Part shown: in pieces, positions 46,004-54,638 of the stretch
Layout of the letters: each line of letters opens with the position of its first letter
How positions within the stretch are numbered: position 1 is the first letter of the stretch
Source: an uncultured Clostridium sp.
GTDB lineage: Bacteria > Bacillota > Clostridia > TANB77 > CAG-508
Reading direction: 5' to 3'
Length of the DNA stretch: 57,637 nucleotides
Assembly (NCBI GenBank): GCA_900553225.1
Contig: USCV01000003.1
Coordinates: 1 to 57,637, forward strand
Position numbers and translations under genes: made by a program
Notes under the pieces: generated by a model
Seen by the model: the letters and a program-made list of their open reading frames with translations, nothing else
Database searches by the model: none
Told to the model about the DNA's origin: nothing

Positions 46004-47327
46004 TTATTCCAAAAATCCTTTATAATGTCTCATTACAAGTTGTGATTCTAGACTTTGAATTGTTTCTATTGCAACACCTACTACGATTAATATAGATGTA
46101 CCTCCAAATGCAAGGTTTAAATCCGTAAAACGTATAAGCATAGGTAAAATTGCAATAATTGCTAAGTATATTCCTCCAAACCATGTAAGTCTAGATAATA
46201 TTTTTGTTATATATTCTGTTGTTGGCTTACCTGCTCTTATTCCAGGTATAAATCCACCATTTTTCTTTATATTGCTCGATACTTCTGCTGGATTAAATGT
46301 TGCATAAGTATAGAAAAATGTAAATCCTACAATAAGTAATAAATATATAATAGCATTAGCAATTGAGTATCCAATTGCTACATTTGATGTAGATGTGGCA
46401 ATTGAAAAATTATAAATTGTAGCCCAAAATCCAGTTTGACTTGCAATATCTGGAATGAACATCTGAATTATCATTGCAGGAAATGTCATAAATGATGAAG
46501 CAAATATAATTGGCATAACTCCTGCCATTGCTAATTTTAATGGTATATGTGTGCTTTGTGCTCCAACCATTTTTCTTCCAACAACTTTTTTAGAATACTG
46601 TACTGGTATTCTTCTTTCTGCTTGTTGTACAAATACAACTGCAGTAACTAGTACTATTGCACCAATAATAATTCCAAGTGCAGTTAACAATCCTGTTGTA
46701 CTAAAGACTCCTGCTTGGAATAATAAAGCCCAAATTTGTGGTATCACAGTTGGAAGTCCTGCTATAATACCAACAAATATAATAATTGATATTCCATTAC
46801 CAATTCCCTTGTTAGTTATTTGCTCTCCAAGCCACATTAAAAGTGCTGTTCCAGCCATTAGTGATAAAACAACTGTAAATCCTGTTAAATTTCCTGTGTT
46901 AATAAATATACCTGAATTTCTATATGATAGATATATTCCAAGACCTTCAACTAAAGCTAAAAATAATGTAAGAATTTTTGTATAACGATTTACTTTTGCT
47001 CTACCCTCTTCTCCACCTTCTTTTACAAGTCTTTCTAAAGAAGGAATTACCATTGCTAATAATTGAATTACAATGGAAGCTGTAATATATGGGCTAATTG
47101 ACATTGCAAAGATAGAGAATCTCGAAAACGCTCCTCCTGATATCATATCAATTAATCCGACTCATTCCATTTGCTGATTGTTTCATATATTCTGATAATG
47201 TAAAAGTATCAACAGTTGGAACTGTAATAAAACATCCTAATCTAAATATAACTATTAATAATAATGTATATAGTAATTTCTTTCTAACCTCCGGAGTTTT
47301 TAAAGCATTCTTTATGGTGTTAAACAA
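46004..47327 (-). CDS. secY: Preprotein translocase SecY, read through one +1 CGG shift
   Basis: TTG 47327 immediately follows the rplO stop, with GAGGTGA upstream. It opens the family N terminus (FNTIKNALKTPEVRKKL, helix 1). After 56 codons CGG (47157-47159) shifts +1 into the long frame (GLIDMISGGAFSRFSIFAM), giving 440 residues and ten transmembrane helices, normal for SecY. Without the shift a 58-residue product lacking the channel would result from an essential single-copy gene. It is the protein-conducting channel subunit. A start inside the long frame would lose helix 1. Confidence 0.95.
47157..47159 (-). other. +1 frameshift codon CGG(A) in secY
   Basis: AGT CGG ATT AAT TGA in frame; skipping C gives AGT GGA TTA ATT GAT ATG ATA TCA GGA GGA, the L-x-SGGA plug region of SecY. 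Confidence 0.93.
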
Positions 47328-47762
47328 CTAAATCACCTCTGTCTTTCCTCCTAAAGCTTCTATTTTCTCTTTTGCAGCTTTAGTAAATCTTTTAGCTTTA
47401 ACAGCTACTTTTTTATCTAATGTACCAGTAGCTAAAACTACGATACCATCGTTAATTTTACTAATAATTCCATCAGCCATTAAACTTTCAGCAGTTACTT
47501 CTTCTGTTGTTGCTTTATTTAGCATAGTTAAAGTTACTTCTGTATAGTTTTTAGCATGAATATTTGTAAATCCTCTTTTTGGTAATCTTCTATATAATGG
47601 TGTTTGACCACCTTCGAAGCCTCTTCTAACTCCACCGCCTGATCTAGCTTTTTGACCTTTATGACCTCTTCCTGAAGTTTTTCCAAGACCTGAACCTACT
47701 CCACGTCCTACTCTTGTTCTTGTTTTTGAGTTTGTTGCTGGTTTTAATTCATCTATTTTCAT
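47328..47762 (-). CDS. rplO: 50S ribosomal protein L15
   Basis: A 144-residue L15 with the glycine/arginine-rich N terminus (GRGVGSGLGKTSGRGHKGQKAR). The stop is directly followed by the secY TTG. The rpmD gene normally upstream is missing. Confidence 0.96.
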   Translation of the reverse strand: MKIDELKPATNSKTRTRVGRGVGSGLGKTSGRGHKGQKARSGGGVRRGFEGGQTPLYRRLPKRGFTNIHAKNYTEVTLTMLNKATTEEVTAESLMADGIISKINDGIVVLATGTLDKKVAVKAKRFTKAAKEKIEALGGKTEVI

Positions 47763-47847
47763 TGCGTAGTTACACCTCCTTATAAAACAGTTTTCATTTT
47801 TTTACAGCTTAAGTATATTATATAAATTAAATTTATGCAATAAAAAT

Positions 47848-48339
47848 TTAAATAATATCTTCTACTTTTTTACCTCTTTTTTTAGCAACTTGTTCTATTG
47901 TTTGCATTGATTGTAATCCCTTTAATGTAGCGTAAACTACGTTTCTTGGGTTGTTTGTTCCAATAACCTTTGTTCTAATGTCTTTATATCCTGCAAGTTC
48001 AAGTACTGGTCTAACACTTCCTCCTGCTATAACTCCTGTACCTTCTGCAGCTGGTTTTAGCATAACACTTGCACTACCAAACTTTCCAAAATATTCATGT
48101 GGTATTGTTGTTCCTACAACTGGAACTTCAACTAAATTCTTTTTAGCATCTTCAATTGCTTTTTTTATTGCGTCTGGTACTTCTGAAGCTTTACCATTTC
48201 CAACTCCAACATGACCGTTTTCATCACCAACAACAACAACTGCACTAAATCTAAAAGTTCTACCACCTTTAACAACTTTAGCAACACGATTAATTGCTAC
48301 AACTTTTTCTTTTAATTCTGATGTATTTTCTTGTTGCAC
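47848..48339 (-). CDS. rpsE: 30S ribosomal protein S5
   Basis: About 163 residues. GTG 48339 is preferred because AAGGAGGG precedes it; an in-frame ATG 7 codons earlier lacks such a site. The double-stranded RNA-binding block (VVKGGRTFRFSAVVVVGD) and the C-terminal GTNNPRNVVYATLKGL are intact. It acts in decoding fidelity and mRNA unwinding. Confidence 0.96.
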   Translation of the reverse strand: MQQENTSELKEKVVAINRVAKVVKGGRTFRFSAVVVVGDENGHVGVGNGKASEVPDAIKKAIEDAKKNLVEVPVVGTTIPHEYFGKFGSASVMLKPAAEGTGVIAGGSVRPVLELAGYKDIRTKVIGTNNPRNVVYATLKGLQSMQTIEQVAKKRGKKVEDII

Positions 48340-48386
48340 TCTTTTTCCCTCCTTTAACATTTATGGATTTTCCCATTTTATATTTT

Positions 48387-48746
48387 TTAAAATTTTAATC
48401 CTGCTTCTCTTGCAGCTTCTGCTAGAGCTTTTACAACACCGTGATATTGATATCCACTTCTATCAAAAACAACAGTATTTATATTTTTTGCAATTGCTCT
48501 TTTTGCAATTAAAGTTCCAACTTCATTTGCAGCTTCTTTATTTGAATGTTTTACTTTTACTTCTTTGTCAAGAGTAGAAGCGCTAACTAATGTAGTTCCA
48601 GCAACATCATCTATTATTTGTACAAATAAGTTATTGTTACTTCTATATACACATAGTCTTGGACATTCATTTGTTCCGCTTATTTTTCTACGTACTCTTA
48701 AATGTCTTCTTTCTCTTTCCATTTTTCTATCTGTTTTAGTAATCAC
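48387..48746 (-). CDS. rplR: 50S ribosomal protein L18
   Basis: A 119-residue L18 starting at GTG 48746 after GAGGTG, with RRHLRVRRKISGT and FDRSGYQYHGVVKALAEAAREAGLKF. It binds 5S rRNA. Confidence 0.96.
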   Translation of the reverse strand: MITKTDRKMERERRHLRVRRKISGTNECPRLCVYRSNNNLFVQIIDDVAGTTLVSASTLDKEVKVKHSNKEAANEVGTLIAKRAIAKNINTVVFDRSGYQYHGVVKALAEAAREAGLKF

Positions 48747-48774
48747 TCTATTTTCACCTCTTTTTCACATCATT

Positions 48775-49314
48775 TTATTTCTTTCCAGCTTTACCTTCTT
48801 TACGTCTAATATGCTCTTCAGCATATTTAATACCTTTTCCTCTATATACTTCTGGTGGTCTTTTTGTTCTAATAACAGCAGCTGTTTGACCAACTAATTC
48901 TTTATCTATACCTCTTACAATAATTTGGTTTGGATTTGGAACATCAAAAGTAATTCCAGCTGGTGCTTGCATTTCAACTGGGTGAGAATATCCTAAGTTC
49001 ATTACTAAATCATTTCCCTTTTTTTGTGCTCTATATCCAACACCATTTATTTCTAATTCTCTTTTATATTCATGAAGAACACCATTTATCATGTTGTTGA
49101 TTAATGTTCTTGTTAAACCATGTAAGCTTCTATTTTGTGGTTCATCATTAGGTCTTTCAACCTTGATTATATTATTATCTATAGAAACTTTTATATTGCT
49201 ATTAATGTCTCTTTCTAAGCTTCCTTTAGGTCCTTTTACAGTAATATGTTGTCCATCAAGTTTAACTTCAACGCCTTCTGGTACTGTAATAGGTTTGTTT
49301 CCTATTCTTGACAT
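48775..49314 (-). CDS. rplF: 50S ribosomal protein L6
   Basis: A 179-residue L6 with MSRIGNKPI start and the C-terminal signature PEVYRGKGIKYAEEHIRRKEGKAGKK. It sits near the sarcin-ricin loop. Confidence 0.97.
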   Translation of the reverse strand: MSRIGNKPITVPEGVEVKLDGQHITVKGPKGSLERDINSNIKVSIDNNIIKVERPNDEPQNRSLHGLTRTLINNMINGVLHEYKRELEINGVGYRAQKKGNDLVMNLGYSHPVEMQAPAGITFDVPNPNQIIVRGIDKELVGQTAAVIRTKRPPEVYRGKGIKYAEEHIRRKEGKAGKK

Positions 49315-49369
49315 TGTTTTCCCTCCTTCTTTTTAATGTTTGTACGACTTATTTTAATCGCTATTTAAA

Positions 49370-49774
49370 TTACCATACGTATGCTAATACTTCTCCACCT
49401 AGTCCTTCATTTCTAGCTTCTTTGTCAGTTTTTATACCTTTAGAAGTTGAAATTAAAGCAATTCCTAAGCCATTTAATACTTTTGGTAATTCGTCTTTTG
49501 ATGCATATACTCTTAATCCTGGTTTACTAATTCTCTTTAAACCGTCAATTATTCTTGCACCTTTTTCATCATATTTTAAAGTGATTCTAATAATTCCTTG
49601 AGCATTATTTTCACTTTCTATTTCTTCTACAGCTTTTATATATCCTTCTTTTAATAAGATATTTGCAATTGATTTCTTCATATTAGATGAAGGAATGTCA
49701 ACTGTTTTATGCTTTGAACTATTTGCATTTCTTATTCTTGTTAGCATATCTGCTATTGGATCAGTTGTAACCAA
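49370..49774 (-). CDS. rpsH: 30S ribosomal protein S8
   Basis: A 134-residue S8 with DPIADMLTRIRNAN and the C-terminal block ISTSKGIKTDKEARNEGLGGEVLAYVW. It binds 16S helix 21 and commonly represses the spc operon. Confidence 0.97.
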   Translation of the reverse strand: MVTTDPIADMLTRIRNANSSKHKTVDIPSSNMKKSIANILLKEGYIKAVEEIESENNAQGIIRITLKYDEKGARIIDGLKRISKPGLRVYASKDELPKVLNGLGIALISTSKGIKTDKEARNEGLGGEVLAYVW

Positions 49775-49841
49775 TTTTCCTACCTCCTTTTTTACTATTT
49801 GTATGTATTTTCTTAAAATTAATTATCAAAGCTAAAGTGTA

Positions 49842-50027
49842 CTACCAGCTGGCTTTTTTAACACCTGGTATTTCTCCTTTATGAGCTAATTCTCTAAAAC
49901 ATACACGGCATATTCCAAATTTTCTTATGTAAGCATGTGGTCTACCACATATTTTACATCTATTATATTCTCTTGTCTTGAATTTTTGTTCTCTTTGTTG
50001 TTTTACTTTTAATGATTTTTTAGCCAT
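49842..50027 (-). CDS. rpsZ: 30S ribosomal protein S14, zinc-binding type Z
   Basis: The 61-residue short S14 has CKICG and CRVC zinc pairs, the zinc-dependent form. No zinc-independent paralogue is in the window. About 127 nt of gene-free sequence separate it from rplE. Confidence 0.96.
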   Translation of the reverse strand: MAKKSLKVKQQREQKFKTREYNRCKICGRPHAYIRKFGICRVCFRELAHKGEIPGVKKASW

Positions 50028-50154
50028 CCTTTATACTTCTCCTCCTTTTCGACTAAAGTCTCTGGGACCAATTATTATTGACCATTCTTCACTATGGTAT
50101 TTATATTTTAATTTTGAGAAGAGTCCCTTTTATTTTTTACCACTAGTGAATTAA

Positions 50155-50694
50155 TTATTGTTTAAAAGGCATTCCTAGAAGAGTTAATAATTCTCTTGCC
50201 TCTTCATCTGTATTTGCTGTTGTAACAAATATAATGTCCATTCCTCTAACTTTATCAATTTTATCATATTCAATTTCAGGGAATATTAATTGTTCTTTTA
50301 TACCCATTGAATAATTTCCTCTACCATCAAAAGAACTTGTAGATACTCCTCTAAAATCTCTAACTCTTGGAAGCGCAACATTAAATAATTTGTATGCAAA
50401 ATCATACATTTTACCTTTTCTTAATGTTACTTTACATCCAATATTTACGCCTGCTCTTAATTTGAAAGCAGCAATAGCTTTCTTTGATTTTGTAATAATT
50501 GGTTTTTGACCTGTTATTATACTTAAATCATTAACTGCATTTTCTAATGATTTAGGATTTTCCTTTGTATCACCTAAACCTATATTAATTACTATTTTCT
50601 CTAGTTTTGGAACTTGCATAACTGATTTATAATTAAATTTTTTCATCATTGCTGGTATAATTTCTTGTTCATATTGTTCTCTTAATTTTTCCAT
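50155..50694 (-). CDS. rplE: 50S ribosomal protein L5
   Basis: A 179-residue L5 with NIGLGD...GQKPIITKSKKAIAAFKLR and LPRVRDFRG. It anchors 5S rRNA in the central protuberance. Confidence 0.97.
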   Translation of the reverse strand: MEKLREQYEQEIIPAMMKKFNYKSVMQVPKLEKIVINIGLGDTKENPKSLENAVNDLSIITGQKPIITKSKKAIAAFKLRAGVNIGCKVTLRKGKMYDFAYKLFNVALPRVRDFRGVSTSSFDGRGNYSMGIKEQLIFPEIEYDKIDKVRGMDIIFVTTANTDEEARELLTLLGMPFKQ

Positions 50695-50717
50695 AAGTCT
50701 TTAATAGACCTCCTTTC

Positions 50718-51029
50718 TTATTTTATTTTTGCACCACATTTTTTGCATACACGTACTTTTTCATCTTTTTCAACTTCAAAACCTATTCTTGTTGCTTTAC
50801 CACATTTAGGGCATACAACATTTGCTTTGCTTGAATGTATTGAACATTCTACTGGAATAATTCCGCCTTCTTCTCCTTGTTTTCTAGGTTTTACGTGTTT
50901 TTTTCTAATATTAACACCTTTTACAACTATTTTATTAGTTTTTGGTATTACTTCTAAAACTTCTCCAGTTTTTCCTTTATCATTTCCTGATAAAATTTGA
51001 ACTTTATCACCTTTTTTTATTTTTAGCAT
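50718..51029 (-). CDS. rplX: 50S ribosomal protein L24
   Basis: About 103 residues from ATG 51029 (GAGGTGA upstream), KOW motif KKGDKVQILSGNDKGKTGEV and a C-terminal CPKC...CKKC zinc ribbon typical of clostridial L24. It is an early 50S assembly protein. Confidence 0.96.
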   Translation of the reverse strand: MLKIKKGDKVQILSGNDKGKTGEVLEVIPKTNKIVVKGVNIRKKHVKPRKQGEEGGIIPVECSIHSSKANVVCPKCGKATRIGFEVEKDEKVRVCKKCGAKIK

Positions 51030-51066
51030 TATTTTCACCTCTTCTTTTCGGTAATTTTATTTGTTA

Positions 51067-51435
51067 TTATAGAACTTCTGGGGCTAAAGATAATATTTTC
51101 ATATATTCTTTATCTCTTAATTCTCTTGCAACAGGTCCAAATATACGAGTTCCTTTTGGATTTCCGTCTTCTTTTATAATAACTGCTGCATTTTCATCAA
51201 ATCTTATATATGATCCGTCTGCTCTTCTTGTTGGTTTTTTTGTTCTTACTATAACTGCTTTTACAACATCACCTTTTTTTACAACGCCACCTGGTGTCGC
51301 TGTTTTAACAGAAGCAACTATAACATCACCAATTCTAGCATATTTTCTATAAGATCCACCTAGACATCTGATACACATAATTTCTTTTGCACCAGTATTG
51401 TCTGCTACTTTTAGTATTGATTGTTGCTGTACCAT
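51067..51435 (-). CDS. rplN: 50S ribosomal protein L14
   Basis: A 122-residue L14 with VADNTGAKEIMCIRCLGG and the conserved end IFGPVARELRDKEYMKILSLAPEVL. Confidence 0.97.
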   Translation of the reverse strand: MVQQQSILKVADNTGAKEIMCIRCLGGSYRKYARIGDVIVASVKTATPGGVVKKGDVVKAVIVRTKKPTRRADGSYIRFDENAAVIIKEDGNPKGTRIFGPVARELRDKEYMKILSLAPEVL

Positions 51436-51462
51436 TATCGATAGTACCTCCTTTTTTTATTT

Positions 51463-51726
51463 TTATTTTATTACTGCCTTTTCAACGATTTCAACTACTC
51501 TCCATCTTTTATCTTTTGATAAAGGTCTTGTTTCCATAACTTTTACTTTATCTCCAGCTTGGCATTCGTTTTTTTCGTCATGAGCTTTTAATTTATAAGT
51601 TCTTTTTTGAACTTTTCCATAAGTCTTATTTTTTTCACTTGTTTCAACTGCGACAACAACTGTTTTATCCATTTTGTCAGAAACAACTGTACCAATCATT
51701 ACTTTACGAAGATTTCTTTCTTCCAT
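51463..51726 (-). CDS. rpsQ: 30S ribosomal protein S17
   Basis: An 87-residue S17 with GTVVSDKMDKTVVVAVE and AGDKVKVMETRPLSKDKRWRVVEI. Confidence 0.97.
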   Translation of the reverse strand: MEERNLRKVMIGTVVSDKMDKTVVVAVETSEKNKTYGKVQKRTYKLKAHDEKNECQAGDKVKVMETRPLSKDKRWRVVEIVEKAVIK

Positions 51727-51778
51727 CTCTGATTAATCTCCTTTCTTTCATTTTAAATCTTAAGACCTTTAAATGAAA

Positions 51779-51979
51779 TTAGTTTTCTGCTTTTATTTCT
51801 CTTTGTCTTAATTCTGTTTTTACTCTTGCAATGTCTTTTCTCACTTCTCTGATTTTCATAGGATTATCTAAACCATTTGCTTTTTTTGTAAATCTTAATT
51901 TAAATAGCTCTGATTTTAATTCTCCTAATTCCTTTTCTAAGTCTGGTGAAGACATTTCTCTTATTTTATTTATCTTCAT
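51779..51979 (-). CDS. rpmC: 50S ribosomal protein L29
   Basis: About 66 residues from ATG 51979 (MKINKIREMSS), with GGTGG upstream inside rplP. The frame overlaps the rplP end by 14 nt, indicating translational coupling. L29 lies at the tunnel exit and helps dock signal recognition particle and trigger factor. Confidence 0.96.
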   Translation of the reverse strand: MKINKIREMSSPDLEKELGELKSELFKLRFTKKANGLDNPMKIREVRKDIARVKTELRQREIKAEN

Positions 51980-52409
51980 CACTATCACCACCTATTTCAG
52001 TTTCCTTTTTAACAAATTTACACTTAACAGATAGTTTATTTGCAGCAAGTCTTAGGGCTTCTCTTGCTGTTTCTTCAGGAACTCCTGCTATTTCAAACAT
52101 TACTCTACCTGGTTTTACAGCTGCTACCCAGTATTCTACGGCACCTTTACCTTTACCCATACGAGTTTCAGCTGGTTTCTTTGTTATTGGTTTATCTGGA
52201 AAAATTTTAATCCAAACTTTTCCACCTCTTTTTATATAACGAGTCATTGCAACACGGGCTGCTTCAATTTGATTAGAAGTTATGAAACCAAGATCTAATG
52301 ATTGAATACCATATTCACCATCTGTAACTTTGTTTCCTCTTGTTGCTTTTCCTCTAATTCTACCTTTTTGCATTTTTCTATATTTTGTTCTTTTTGGCAT
52401 TAATGGCAT
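51966..52409 (-). CDS. rplP: 50S ribosomal protein L16
   Basis: A 147-residue L16 with MPKRTKYRKMQKGRIRGKA and GKGKGAVEYWVAAVKPGRVMFE. The ATG overlaps the rpsC stop (TAATG). It carries a short acidic tail (GGDSDEDK) not typical of the family. Confidence 0.96.
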   Translation of the reverse strand: MPLMPKRTKYRKMQKGRIRGKATRGNKVTDGEYGIQSLDLGFITSNQIEAARVAMTRYIKRGGKVWIKIFPDKPITKKPAETRMGKGKGAVEYWVAAVKPGRVMFEIAGVPEETAREALRLAANKLSVKCKFVKKETEIGGDSDEDK

Positions 52410-53071
52410 TATTTGTCTCCTCCTTCCATTTTTGCTTTTTTAGCTGGAAGAACTTCACCTTTATAAATCCAAACTTTAACACCGATTTTTCCATATGTTG
52501 TATCTGCTTCTGCAAATCCATAATCAATATCTGCTCTTAAAGTTTGAAGTGGTATTGTACCTTCTTTATAGAATTCAGTTCTAGCCATATCTGCTCCACC
52601 TAATCTACCAGATACAGAAGTTTTAATTCCTAAAGCACCTGCTTTCATAGATTTTTGCATACATTGTTTCATTGCTCTTCTGAATGAAATTCTTCTTTCT
52701 AGTTGTCCTGCGATATTTTCTGCAACTAATTGTGCATCTGTATCAACATTTTTAACCTCAACAATATTTAAATTTACTTCTTTATTAATCATTTTTTGTA
52801 ATTGTGCTTTTAATTCTTCTGCAAGATTTCCACCTTTTCCTATTACTAGACCTGGTTTTGCAGTAAACACATTTACCTTTACAAATTTAGGTGTTCTTTC
52901 AATTTCAATTTTTGAAATTCCACTAACATATAATTTCTTTTTTACATATTTACGAATCTTATTATCTTCTACAAGATAATCTCCGAAATTTTTAGAGTCT
53001 GCATACCATCTTGAACTCCAATCTTTAATAACGCCTACTCTTAATCCATGTGGATCCATTTTTTGTCCCAT
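52409..53071 (-). CDS. rpsC: 30S ribosomal protein S3
   Basis: A 220-residue S3 with KH domain (KPGLVIGKGGN) and C-terminal GVKVWIYKGE. It helps form the mRNA entry channel helicase together with S4 and S5. Confidence 0.97.
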   Translation of the reverse strand: MGQKMDPHGLRVGVIKDWSSRWYADSKNFGDYLVEDNKIRKYVKKKLYVSGISKIEIERTPKFVKVNVFTAKPGLVIGKGGNLAEELKAQLQKMINKEVNLNIVEVKNVDTDAQLVAENIAGQLERRISFRRAMKQCMQKSMKAGALGIKTSVSGRLGGADMARTEFYKEGTIPLQTLRADIDYGFAEADTTYGKIGVKVWIYKGEVLPAKKAKMEGGDK

Positions 53072-53093
53072 TTTAAATAAATCCTCCTTTCTT

Positions 53094-53486
53094 TTACACT
53101 CTTTCTTTTAATACTATTGTTATATGACTTGTTCTTTTTCTTATTCTAACTGCTGAACCTTTTGCAGCTGGTCTAATTCTCTTTAATGTTGGACCTTGGT
53201 TTGCATAGATTTCAGCAACATATAATTTTTCATGAGCCATATTATGATTATTTTCTGCATTTGCTATAGCTGATTTTAATAATTTTTCAACAATTTCAGA
53301 TGCAGCTTTTGGTGTGAATTTAACTATAGCTAGAGCTTCATCAACACTTTTTCCTCTTAATAAATCTGCTACGATTTTAACTTTTCTAGCTGAAATTCTA
53401 GCATATTTAAGAGTAGCAATAGCTTCTGGCATTATAACTTCTTCCACTTTATTTCCCTCCTTGTATAATCGATTAACTTTTAGCAT
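53094..53486 (-). CDS. rplV: 50S ribosomal protein L22
   Basis: About 115-130 residues. The listed frame begins at 53486; a start at MPEAIATLKYAR (ATG 53432) is equally plausible from family length. The tunnel-wall loop and end (GPTLKRIRPAAKGSAVRIRKRTSHI) are intact. Confidence 0.95.
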   Translation of the reverse strand: MLKVNRLYKEGNKVEEVIMPEAIATLKYARISARKVKIVADLLRGKSVDEALAIVKFTPKAASEIVEKLLKSAIANAENNHNMAHEKLYVAEIYANQGPTLKRIRPAAKGSAVRIRKRTSHITIVLKERV

Positions 53487-53516
53487 TATGTTTTATGCTT
53501 TTTAGTCCGTTATCTC

Positions 53517-53792
53517 TTATTTTTTAGTTGTTTTTTCTCCAGCATGACCTTTAAATGTTCTTGTTGGAGCAAATTCGCCTAATTTGTGTCCTATCATTTC
53601 TTCTGATATATATACTGGCACATGTTTTCTACCATCATGAACAGCTATTGTGTGTCCAACCATTTGTGGGTATATAGTAGAAGCTCTTGACCATGTTTTT
53701 AATACTTCTTTTTTACCAGTTTCATTCATAGCTTCGATTCTTTTCATAAGTTCAGGAGCTACATATGGAACTTTTTTACTAGATCTTGACAT
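53517..53792 (-). CDS. rpsS: 30S ribosomal protein S19
   Basis: A 91-residue S19 with MSRSSKKVPYVAPEL and MVGHTIAVHDGRKHVPVYISEEMIGHKLGEFAPTR. Confidence 0.97.
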   Translation of the reverse strand: MSRSSKKVPYVAPELMKRIEAMNETGKKEVLKTWSRASTIYPQMVGHTIAVHDGRKHVPVYISEEMIGHKLGEFAPTRTFKGHAGEKTTKK

Positions 53793-53810
53793 AAGTATTT
53801 ATTTCCTCCT

Positions 53811-54638
53811 TTACTTTCTTCTCTTAACAATAAATTTATCAGATTGTTTATTTTTCTTTCTTGTTTTATATCCAAGAGCTGGTTTACCCCAAGGTGTCAT
53901 TGGTCCTGCGTGTCCTACTGGTGCTCTACCTTCACCACCACCATGTGGGTGATCTACTGGGTTCATTACAGATCCTCTAACTTCTGGACGTTTACCCATA
54001 TGTCTGCTTCTACCAGCTTTACCAATTTTAACATTTTCATGGTCTGTATTTCCTATAGTACCTATAGTTGCTCTACATACAGCCATTATTAATCTCATTT
54101 CTCCTGATGGAAGTCTAACGTGAGCATATTTTCCTTCTTTTGCCATTAATTGTGCTTCTTGTCCTGCTGCTCTTACAAGTTTTCCACCTTGTCCTGGATT
54201 AAGCTCTATATTATGAATCATTGTACCAACTGGAATATTTTCAATTTTCATACAGTTACCTGGTTTAATATCTGCTTTTTCACCTGATATTACTTTGTCA
54301 CCATCTGTTAATCCAAGTGGTGCTAAAATATAGGCTTTTTCACCATCTTTGTATTCAATTAATGCAATATTGGCACTTCTGTTTGGATCATATTCAATTC
54401 CAAGTACAGTAGCTTCCATATCGTCTTTTTTTCTTTTGAAATCAATAATTCTATATTTTTGTCTGTTTCCTCCACCTTGATGACGTACAGTTATTCTACC
54501 ATATGAGTTTCTTCCTGAATTTTTCTTCTTTGTTGCAAGTAAAGATTTTTCAGGAGTCTTTTTTGTAATTTCATCAAATGTAGAAACTGTCATATTTCTA
54601 AGTGATGGAGTTGTTGGGTTAAAATGTTTCATTCCCAT
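53811..54638 (-). CDS. rplB: 50S ribosomal protein L2
   Basis: A 275-residue L2 with the conserved C-terminal block VRGSVMNPVDHPHGGGEGR containing the peptidyl-transferase-associated His. It lies 119 nt after rplW, an unusually wide gap containing hairpins. Confidence 0.97.
   Translation of the reverse strand: MGMKHFNPTTPSLRNMTVSTFDEITKKTPEKSLLATKKKNSGRNSYGRITVRHQGGGNRQKYRIIDFKRKKDDMEATVLGIEYDPNRSANIALIEYKDGEKAYILAPLGLTDGDKVISGEKADIKPGNCMKIENIPVGTMIHNIELNPGQGGKLVRAAGQEAQLMAKEGKYAHVRLPSGEMRLIMAVCRATIGTIGNTDHENVKIGKAGRSRHMGKRPEVRGSVMNPVDHPHGGGEGRAPVGHAGPMTPWGKPALGYKTRKKNKQSDKFIVKRRK

Noticed and set aside
6495..47159. Simple reassignment of CGG to another amino acid (e.g. Trp or Gln as proposed in other lineages)
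   Set aside because: A triplet reassignment would keep the frame, whereas here the frame must change by +1 at every site.
6495..47159. Classical programmed frameshift with a slippery heptamer, upstream Shine-Dalgarno or downstream pseudoknot
   Set aside because: The codons before CGG differ at almost every site and I see no shared upstream purine tract or downstream structure; only CGG plus a Gly codon is common.
5342..47327. Treating the ten split genes as pseudogenes or as random indel errors
   Set aside because: All breaks are the same in-phase CGG event and include essential genes; random decay or base-calling error would not respect codon phase.
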